A stretch of DNA of 64,000 nucleotides from Bacteroidetes bacterium UBA1947 (GTDB taxonomy: Bacteria; Bacteroidota; Bacteroidia; Chitinophagales; Chitinophagaceae). The notes under the pieces are model-generated. The model saw only the letters and a list, made by a program, of their open reading frames with translations. It was not told the DNA's origin and searched no databases. Shown here piece by piece: positions 58,692 through 64,000 of this stretch (position 1 is its first letter; every line of letters starts with the position of its first letter). The position numbers and the translations under genes are program-made. The stretch is from NCBI GenBank assembly GCA_002336915.1, contig DDET01000058.1, positions 5,341-69,340 of the forward strand, in the 5' to 3' direction.

Positions 58692-59870
58692 ATGAAAAGA
58701 ATTTTATTCGCGATCGTTAGCATGGCAATAGCCGCAACAGCACAGGGGCAGTGGACGAGCACCCCCAACACAACCGGAAAGACGGTAATTTTCAATAACA
58801 ACAGGCTCATTGCCGGTGGCACGGGTGGGGCTTACGTTTCAGATGACAATGGCACCAGCTTTAGTTTGTCAAATAACGGCCTTCCCGGCACTGCATTGTC
58901 AAATTTCTTCCCCAGGGCAGTAGTGGGCAATAACATATTTGCTATGTCCGACAGGGTGTACAAAAGCAGCGACAATTGCAGCAGCTGGACACTTGCATCT
59001 ACAGGATTGCAAACAACAAGCACCATATCTTATATCTATTATGATGGTACTACACTCTATACCACCTTCCAGGATGGTAAGGTGTACACAAGCACTGATC
59101 TTGGTGCCACATGGACACTGAAAGGTAACGTAGGTACATACATCGTAGTGATACGCGCATACAACGGCTTGTTGTACGCAGGTACATCGTCATTGGGCAT
59201 TTACAGCTCGGCCGATGGTGGTGCCACATGGACGACTGCAAATACAGGCATCAGCGCTGGCGACCGGCAGGTATACGGTATGGGCGTGCATGATAATGTA
59301 CTCTTTATGGGTAGCTATAGCGGCAAGATATACAAGTGGAATACAGCTACCAATGACTGGACTATGATACACAGCGCAGGTTCGCCCATACGCTCTTTCC
59401 TTGTTTCAGGCAATGCGCTTATGGTGGCTACCGACGGCGGGTTCATCTACACTACCGATAACGGTTCCAACTGGCAGACGAACAATATCGGCTTAGTAGG
59501 TACCGATCTCTATTTCCTTGAGATGGCCACAAGCGACCAATACATCTTTGCAGGCTTGTTTAACGGTGGAGTAAAAAGACATACACTAGCCGACCTGGGT
59601 ATCACTGGCACTAGCGTAGCTCAACTTGCAGCCGGCAATTTGGCTGTGAATGTATTTCCTAATCCTGCACAGAATACCCTGCAACTCGAAGTAAAAGACG
59701 CTTCTTTTACAGGCTATGAGATATACAGCGTCACTGGCCAGGTAGTGTTGGCGGGTAAATTGCGTGCATCAAATGACATGGTAAATATTAGCCCACTGGC
59801 TAAGGGTAGCTACTACATACAACTGTATACCAATAAGGCTACGACAGTAAAAAGTTTCATTAAAGAATAG
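58692..59870 (+). CDS. T9SS-secreted beta-propeller (BNR/YCF48-like) protein
   Basis: A 392-residue protein: signal peptide MKRILFAIVSMAIAATAQG, then sialidase/BNR-type repeats of the form YVSDDNGTSF, YKSSDNCSSWTL, YTSTDLGATWTL, YSSADGGATWTT and YTTDNGSNWQT (Asp-box-like), forming a propeller over residues ~20-310, and a T9SS type A tail from VFPNPAQNTLQL. Glycan binding is possible but no catalytic residues are seen. ATG 58692 is preferred to 58647 because it starts the signal peptide and follows a TACCTTCG box. Confidence 0.87.
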   Translation: MKRILFAIVSMAIAATAQGQWTSTPNTTGKTVIFNNNRLIAGGTGGAYVSDDNGTSFSLSNNGLPGTALSNFFPRAVVGNNIFAMSDRVYKSSDNCSSWTLASTGLQTTSTISYIYYDGTTLYTTFQDGKVYTSTDLGATWTLKGNVGTYIVVIRAYNGLLYAGTSSLGIYSSADGGATWTTANTGISAGDRQVYGMGVHDNVLFMGSYSGKIYKWNTATNDWTMIHSAGSPIRSFLVSGNALMVATDGGFIYTTDNGSNWQTNNIGLVGTDLYFLEMATSDQYIFAGLFNGGVKRHTLADLGITGTSVAQLAAGNLAVNVFPNPAQNTLQLEVKDASFTGYEIYSVTGQVVLAGKLRASNDMVNISPLAKGSYYIQLYTNKATTVKSFIKE

Positions 59871-59891
59871 GTAAAAATTGGATCAACATTT

Positions 59892-59921
59892 AAATAGCGG
59901 TCTCCGGACCGCTATTTTTTT
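59892..59921 (+). terminator. Rho-independent terminator
   Basis: AAATAGCGGTC pairs with GACCGCTATTT, loop TCCG, then further T. It ends the T9SS propeller gene. Confidence 0.93.
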
Positions 59922-59940
59922 GCGTTAAGGCTTCTGCATA

Positions 59941-59995
59941 TTTTCATTTTTCACAGCAGCGAGTCATTTTTTCAATATACACACGTAATTGCTCG
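59941..59995 (-). pseudogene. Degenerate copy of the 3' end of the FemAB/GNAT-like gene
   Basis: About 55 bp closely match 60553-60606, the last ~18 codons of the gene at 60539-61477 (shared CACAGCAGCGAGTCATTTTT). One inserted base breaks the frame. The remnant lies beyond the small membrane protein gene, so that gene is bracketed by two copies of the same 3' end. Confidence 0.6.
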
Positions 59996-60033
59996 TGTTC
60001 TTCAGTTTCATGCTGGTGGGTGATGAAGTCTTG

Positions 60034-60537
60034 TTAGCTGACCACCAGCTGTTTTATCCGTGGCTGTAAAAACCATACACCTATGGGGAAGATCGTAAAC
60101 AATATAAAATTTGTCAGCCACTCGCCTGCTAAAGGCTCTCTATTATTTTCCAGCTTTGTTAAGGTTTTTGCACAAAAAAATACTACCTGGATGCTCGCGT
60201 AGGCTAGGTAAATGCCGATCAGTAAATAAGGTAGATTTTGAAAGGAAAACAAATCCCTGTTTGCAGCCGGCATAAACCGCTCAATAAAGCTTGCTAATAC
60301 CGTTAGTAGTACTGATAAGACAATATTAATGCGAAAGAGCTTAAAATTCATTGGTGTCAGTCCTCGTTCAAGTATTCTTTTTTGTCCGTAAAATGACGTT
60401 GCATATAGCCACCAAAGCAATAATGCCCATGAGATTGAATGCATGATGGTATTCAATGGTTCGGGTGAGGTCCATGCCATGGGTAGCACCAATATCAGAA
60501 ATAATTGCCAGCGTTTTAATAGGAGTATATTCTGCAT
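60034..60537 (-). CDS. Predicted four-helix membrane protein of unknown function
   Basis: A 167-residue protein with four hydrophobic segments (WQLFLILVLPMAW; ISWALLLWWLYAT; NIVLSVLLTVLASF; LPYLLIGIYLAYASIQVVFF), ending WLTNFILFTIFPIGVWFLQP. No family is recognised. Its start lies 1 bp after the stop of the FemAB/GNAT-like gene, so it is likely co-translated. The remnant at 59941 suggests that it was placed here by a duplication or insertion event. Confidence 0.65.
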   Translation of the reverse strand: MQNILLLKRWQLFLILVLPMAWTSPEPLNTIMHSISWALLLWWLYATSFYGQKRILERGLTPMNFKLFRINIVLSVLLTVLASFIERFMPAANRDLFSFQNLPYLLIGIYLAYASIQVVFFCAKTLTKLENNREPLAGEWLTNFILFTIFPIGVWFLQPRIKQLVVS

Positions 60538-60538
60538 T

Positions 60539-61477
60539 TTAATTGAATAAGGTTTTCATCTTCCACAGCAGCGAGTCATTTTTCAATATACTCAGGTACA
60601 GCTCCCTCGTACCACCAAAGTTCCTGAAGAACTTCTCTACACCCGGGTCCATACTTCCTTCGAAATCAAATATTTTTTTGTCCCTGTGCATGGCGTCTTT
60701 AATAGCATGCCATAGCAAAGCCGTCATGGCACGGTTATCTTTTTCCGCGGGATTTTTTGCGCCCGCTAAATAATAGGCGCGTTCATCATCCCACACTTCC
60801 CATACTATTGCCTGTATCGCTGCGTCTTTTTTAGCTACCCACAATGCCGTGCTGTCATTGGCTTTGCAGGCATCGAATACAGCCTGCATCTGTTCCAGGC
60901 TATAGTACACTTGCAGGTCTTTGTTATTCAAAGTTGCCTTCTGGAATTCATAAAGCTTACCAAGCATCTGTGGCTCATCGGCGATCTTTAGCTCAGCATC
61001 AGCCTTGCGAATATTGCGCCTGTAGTCTTCGTTCAACTTTGCAAAAACAGTATCAATACCATGATGCAGGTCCACGAGAAAGGTCTGCTTCACCTGCACT
61101 TCAAAACCTTTTGCTTTGAATAATCCCACCTGTTTCAGCCCCGGCTGCAGGCCCATATGCCACACTTTCGCTTCAGGCATTTTATCCAGTAACGCTGTTA
61201 TCGTTTCGTGTTCAAAATTATCGCGCTTGCTTTCTTTAAGGTCCTGCGGAAAGAAGATATGCGGCCCTGAATAAGGTGTCAAAAAAGCACTGCGCCTGAT
61301 GCTCACGCCCCCTTTGCTTTCTATAGCATACGGCCATATGCCCGATACCCTGTCACCGTTATAAACAATAGCCACATCCCATTCCCTGCACACAGCCTCC
61401 ATCCACCAATACTGCAGGAACAACGGTATGCCGGTGTTCTGTTCACAAATGCTTTTATATGTCTCTTTATTGCTCAC
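60539..61477 (-). CDS. FemAB/GNAT-fold acyltransferase-like protein
   Basis: A 312-residue protein with a double-GNAT character: PLFLQYWWMEAVCREWDVAI at the N-terminus, the central LVDLHHGIDTVFAKLNEDYR, NIRKADAELKI (typical of the FemAB/BioF2-like Acetyltransf_6 group), and the C-terminal FDFEGSMDPGVEKFFRNFGG with the conserved phrase F-x-G-S. Such proteins transfer an acyl or aminoacyl group to amines or cell-wall precursors. Substrate unknown. It precedes the small membrane gene. Confidence 0.75.
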   Translation of the reverse strand: MSNKETYKSICEQNTGIPLFLQYWWMEAVCREWDVAIVYNGDRVSGIWPYAIESKGGVSIRRSAFLTPYSGPHIFFPQDLKESKRDNFEHETITALLDKMPEAKVWHMGLQPGLKQVGLFKAKGFEVQVKQTFLVDLHHGIDTVFAKLNEDYRRNIRKADAELKIADEPQMLGKLYEFQKATLNNKDLQVYYSLEQMQAVFDACKANDSTALWVAKKDAAIQAIVWEVWDDERAYYLAGAKNPAEKDNRAMTALLWHAIKDAMHRDKKIFDFEGSMDPGVEKFFRNFGGTRELYLSILKNDSLLWKMKTLFN

Positions 61478-61491
61478 GTAAAAATTTTTCT

Positions 61492-61525
61492 CCTCTTCCT
61501 TCAGGGAGAGGCCGGGTGAGGGTTA
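61492..61525 (-). repeat. Stop-codon-linked hairpin repeat at the 3' end of the LolC/E-like gene
   Basis: CCTCTTCC-TTCA-GGGAGAGG (61492-61511) then CCGGGTGAGGGTTA; the TTA at 61523-61525 is the complement of the gene's stop codon. Confidence 0.7.
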
Positions 61526-62764
61526 TTTAAACTGCAACACCTTCGCCGGGCTTATCCGGCGAATATACAACGCAGGCAACCACATGCAAAGTACACTCAG
61601 TGTTAAGGTAACAACATCCAGTAGTAGTATATGCCACCAAACTATGCGCACTGCTGCATGGCTCATGCCATAAATGCTCTCCGGCATCGTAATGAAACCG
61701 GTCTTGTCCTGCAGCAGGCATATACCCAGTCCTATGATATTCCCCAGCACTATGCCCGATACACCTATGATGCCCGCTATACCAAGGAATATATTGCGGA
61801 TGTCGCCAAAAGGCAGGCCCAGCGCTTTCAGCAGGCCTATCAGCCTTGCCCTGTCCACCATCAGTATCAGTAATACGGCACTCATATTGATGATAGCGAC
61901 TACACTAATGATCACCAGCAGTATCACTACGTTCACGTTCAGCAGCTCCAGCCAGTCAAACAGGCTGGGGTATATCTCTTTCATAGTGTAGGCCGTAAGG
62001 GGTGAGGCTACGGGTAGGTAATCCGAATATATTTTTGAGGCTACAGTATCGGAATATTTTTCATTGTCCACGTTTACCTGGTAGCCTGTTATGTCGTCAG
62101 GCAGCCATTTGTTGATGCGCTGCAGCAGTCGTATATCGCATATCGCGAACATCTTGTCTATCTCCACCAGCCCGGTGTGGTATACACCCGCCACCTTCGC
62201 CTTCCTGATGCGGGGGAAGAGGCTTCCCGGCTCGGGGAAATAGAGCTCTACGGTGTCACCTGTTGTCACCTTCAGCCGCTCAGCCGCCACGCTCGACAGT
62301 ATTACCTGCTTTGCATAGGCAGTATCACTAAAGTCTATCCCGTTCCCTTTTATGTCCAGCTCTTTAAGGAAACGATAATTGCTGTTTATGCCCTTTAGCA
62401 CCGTAGCCTCCATTTCGCCATTGCCGTTCACTATCGCATACTTTATCACGTAGGGCGATACATCGGTCACATGTGGCAGCAGCAAGGTCTTTTTTATCAG
62501 TTCAGGGTTGGTCTTTACCGCTGTCGCGGTCAGCATCTGTTCATTTTCATCGCGGGGCACCACGTGCACATGGCCCAGGAAGCTGTACATCTTCTCAGCA
62601 ATGGTATGCTTAAAGCCGGCTATGAAAGCTACGGATACGATCATCACCGCAACGCTCAGCGCCGTAGCCACTACCGCCAGCCGGATGATAAAAGAGGCAA
62701 ATGCCCCTTTATGCCTCAGCATATACCTGCGCGCTATGAAGAAAGATAAGTTCAAAACCCCCAA
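61523..62764 (-). CDS. FtsX-type ABC permease, LolC/LolE-like
   Basis: A 413-residue permease of the lipoprotein-releasing type: N-terminal SFFIARRYMLRHKGAFASFI, first membrane helix VATALSVAVMIVSVAFIAGF, a large periplasmic MacB-like domain (residues ~45-265), then three C-terminal helices (NVVILLVIISVVAIINMSAV; GIAGIIGVSGIVLGNIIGLG; HILLLDVVTLTLSVLCMWLP). It would extract lipoproteins from the inner membrane with an ATPase encoded elsewhere. Its stop is supplied by a repeat edge. Confidence 0.85.
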   Translation of the reverse strand: MGVLNLSFFIARRYMLRHKGAFASFIIRLAVVATALSVAVMIVSVAFIAGFKHTIAEKMYSFLGHVHVVPRDENEQMLTATAVKTNPELIKKTLLLPHVTDVSPYVIKYAIVNGNGEMEATVLKGINSNYRFLKELDIKGNGIDFSDTAYAKQVILSSVAAERLKVTTGDTVELYFPEPGSLFPRIRKAKVAGVYHTGLVEIDKMFAICDIRLLQRINKWLPDDITGYQVNVDNEKYSDTVASKIYSDYLPVASPLTAYTMKEIYPSLFDWLELLNVNVVILLVIISVVAIINMSAVLLILMVDRARLIGLLKALGLPFGDIRNIFLGIAGIIGVSGIVLGNIIGLGICLLQDKTGFITMPESIYGMSHAAVRIVWWHILLLDVVTLTLSVLCMWLPALYIRRISPAKVLQFK

Positions 62765-62840
62765 CCCCTGTCCGACCGGTTCATCCGGGCGGGCCTGCGA
62801 GGCCTAATTGTTTATGGTAGTGAAGTTAATTGATTAAAGT

Positions 62841-62867
62841 AAAAAAACAGGTGCAAAGCACCTGTTT
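62841..62867 (-). terminator. Terminator of the atpD-atpC unit
   Basis: AAACAGGTGC pairs with GCACCTGTTT around AAA; on the minus strand a T7 run follows. It sits 40 bp past the atpC stop. Confidence 0.88.
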
Positions 62868-62883
62868 AATATATTTATCCTGT

Positions 62884-62910
62884 CCCCCTTCAGGGGGCAA
62901 AGGGGGTTTA
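62884..62910 (-). repeat. Stop-codon-linked hairpin repeat at the 3' end of atpC
   Basis: CCCCC-TTCA-GGGGG (62884-62897) then CAAAGGGGGTTTA; the TTA at 62908-62910 is the complement of the atpC stop codon. Confidence 0.65.
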
Positions 62911-63162
62911 GCTGATCGCTGTCGCACCTTCTATCAGCACGCTGGCGTGGTTGTTCAGCACTTCCACAAAGCCCGATGTGATCTCGTACAGTTCGGTACT
63001 GTTCCTGTCCTTCAGGATCTTCATCTTACCCTTACCCAGTGAGGCTATCATTGGGGCGTGGTTTTCCAGTATCTCGAAAGAACCTTCTATGCCCGGCAAT
63101 TGTATGCCATATACATTCCCGCTGAATACCTTATGCTCCGGTGTTAATATTTCTAGTTGCAT
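62908..63162 (-). CDS. atpC: ATP synthase epsilon subunit, short form
   Basis: An 84-residue epsilon subunit: MQLEILTPEHKVFSGNVYGI, LPGIEGSFEILENHAPMIAS and ITSGFVEVLNNHASVLIEGA are the N-terminal beta-sandwich. The C-terminal helical hairpin that inhibits ATP hydrolysis in E. coli (139 residues) is absent, as often in Bacteroidota. It follows atpD across a 124-bp gap filled by an inverted repeat. Confidence 0.93.
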   Translation of the reverse strand: MQLEILTPEHKVFSGNVYGIQLPGIEGSFEILENHAPMIASLGKGKMKILKDRNSTELYEITSGFVEVLNNHASVLIEGATAIS

Positions 63163-63167
63163 TTTAT

Positions 63168-63290
63168 TAATGTGCTAATGTGATAATATGCAAATGTGCA
63201 AATTCCCACGTTATTAATTGCAATGTGCCCGGGTATAATGAAAAGGCAATACAATTTGCACATTTTCACATTTCCCCATTTGCACATTAG
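63168..63290. repeat. Inverted-repeat element filling the atpD-atpC gap
   Basis: AATGTGCAAATT (63193-63204) and AATTTGCACATT (63253-63264) are perfect 12-bp arms, extended by further TAATGTGC/GCACATTA words to both sides. The right edge TTA (63287-63289) is the complement of the atpD stop codon. Confidence 0.7.
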
Positions 63291-64000
63291 TTCTTAGCCT
63301 GTTCCATCAGCATCTTACCTTTCGCTATAGCATCATCTATAGTACCTACCAGGTTGAAGGCTGCTTCAGGGTAGCCGTCTACTTCGCCGTCCATGATCAT
63401 GTTAAAGCCGCGGATGGTCTCTTCGATAGGAACCAATACGCCTTTAAGACCAGTGAACTGCTCAGCCACGTGGAAGGGCTGCGACAGGAAGCGCTGGACT
63501 TTACGTGCACGTGCTACTGTAAGCTTATCTTCTTCACTAAGTTCGTCCATACCAAGGATGGCGATGATATCCTGCAGTTCCTTATAGCGCTGCAGTATCA
63601 GCTTCACGCGGTTAGCACAGTCGTAGTGTTGGTTACCAACTATAGATGGGCTAAGGATACGTGAGGTAGAATCCAGTGGATCTACCGCGGGGTAGATACC
63701 AAGGTCAGCAATTTTACGGCTCAATACCGTAGTGGCATCAAGGTGCGCAAAGGTTGTGGCAGGTGCCGGATCGGTCAAGTCATCCGCAGGTACATACACC
63801 GCCTGTACAGAGGTGATAGAACCGTTCTTGGTTGAGGTGATACGCTCCTGCATCAAACCCATTTCTGTAGCCAAGGTAGGCTGATAACCCACCGCTGAAG
63901 GCATACGACCTAAAAGCGCCGATACCTCTGATCCTGCTTGTGTAAAACGGAAAATATTATCTACGAAAAATAAAATATCTTTTCCTTTACCTTCGCCTTC
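63287..64000 (-). CDS. atpD: ATP synthase subunit beta (5' part outside window)
   Basis: The C-terminal 237 residues of F1 beta; the frame is open to the right edge. KGKDILFFVDNIFRFTQAGS (Walker B), EVSALLGRMPSAVGYQPTLA, ERITSTKNGSITSVQAVYVP and DLTDPAPATTFAHLDATTVL are hallmark blocks. The Walker A motif lies outside. It makes ATP in the catalytic F1 head. atpD-atpC stand as a separate pair, common in Bacteroidota. The stop is given by the edge of an inverted repeat. Confidence 0.97.
   Translation of the reverse strand, partial: EGEGKGKDILFFVDNIFRFTQAGSEVSALLGRMPSAVGYQPTLATEMGLMQERITSTKNGSITSVQAVYVPADDLTDPAPATTFAHLDATTVLSRKIADLGIYPAVDPLDSTSRILSPSIVGNQHYDCANRVKLILQRYKELQDIIAILGMDELSEEDKLTVARARKVQRFLSQPFHVAEQFTGLKGVLVPIEETIRGFNMIMDGEVDGYPEAAFNLVGTIDDAIAKGKMLMEQAKN

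Overview
The window is a chromosomal stretch of a Bacteroidota bacterium, most likely from the Chitinophagia/Sphingobacteriia side (inference). The signs are type IX secretion (T9SS) C-terminal sorting tails on six secreted proteins, LytTR two-component systems, the long three-domain IspG, DUF4834 and DUF3109 proteins, a very short ATP synthase epsilon subunit, and promoters with the Bacteroidota -7 box TAnnTTTG. There is no rRNA operon, CRISPR array, prophage or recognisable insertion sequence. One tRNA with a CAU anticodon is present.

Layout. 1-2.7 kb: a 5'-truncated sensor kinase, its LytTR regulator and a small lipoprotein. 2.9-5.7 kb: a tandem duplicated pair of T9SS cargo proteins. 5.8-9.4 kb: UbiD-type decarboxylase, a small secreted protein and a sugar-phosphate nucleotidyltransferase. 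9.4-17.1 kb: two surface-polysaccharide operons on either side of prfA, one with an MBOAT acyltransferase, an AlgJ/AlgX-like protein and a GT-C membrane protein, the other with a Wzz-like protein and an O-antigen ligase-like protein. 17-28.8 kb: housekeeping genes (ispG, alpha/beta hydrolase, CBS protein, DUF3109, rpoN, alanine dehydrogenase, TerB-like, uppP, queE, folD), then a secreted endonuclease I and a small molybdopterin-domain-like protein.

28.8-29.8 kb is a 1-kb gene-free, repeat-rich island. 29.8-35.9 kb is a CusCBA/Czc-type heavy-metal efflux operon headed by a His-rich secreted protein. 36-39.8 kb: Nif3-like protein, zinc-ribbon coiled-coil protein and etfBA. 40-43.8 kb: two related FN3-repeat T9SS proteins. 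43.8-48.9 kb: the rimP-nusA-infB operon, with a terminator-like hairpin just before rimP. 49-50 kb: DUF4834, a HAD hydrolase and the tRNA. 50.2-55 kb: a second, LytS-type two-component system and a secreted protein. 55-64 kb: an orphan T9SS tail fragment, a 48-aa membrane ORF, dnaJ-grpE, a SIMPL protein, another T9SS protein, a FemAB/GNAT-like protein, a LolC/E-like permease, atpC and the 3' part of atpD.

The most interesting signals are non-coding. Both LytTR regulator genes are followed by direct repeats with exactly 21-bp periodicity, placed before the next gene (a lipoprotein or secreted protein). In the second system the same motif, also with 21-bp spacing, lies upstream of the sensor gene. 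Several minus-strand genes (grpE, the LolC/E-like gene, atpC, atpD) end with a stop codon that is itself the edge of a palindromic repeat. The 1-kb island carries two clusters of short words beginning ATCGG. No wholly new multi-gene system could be established from sequence alone.
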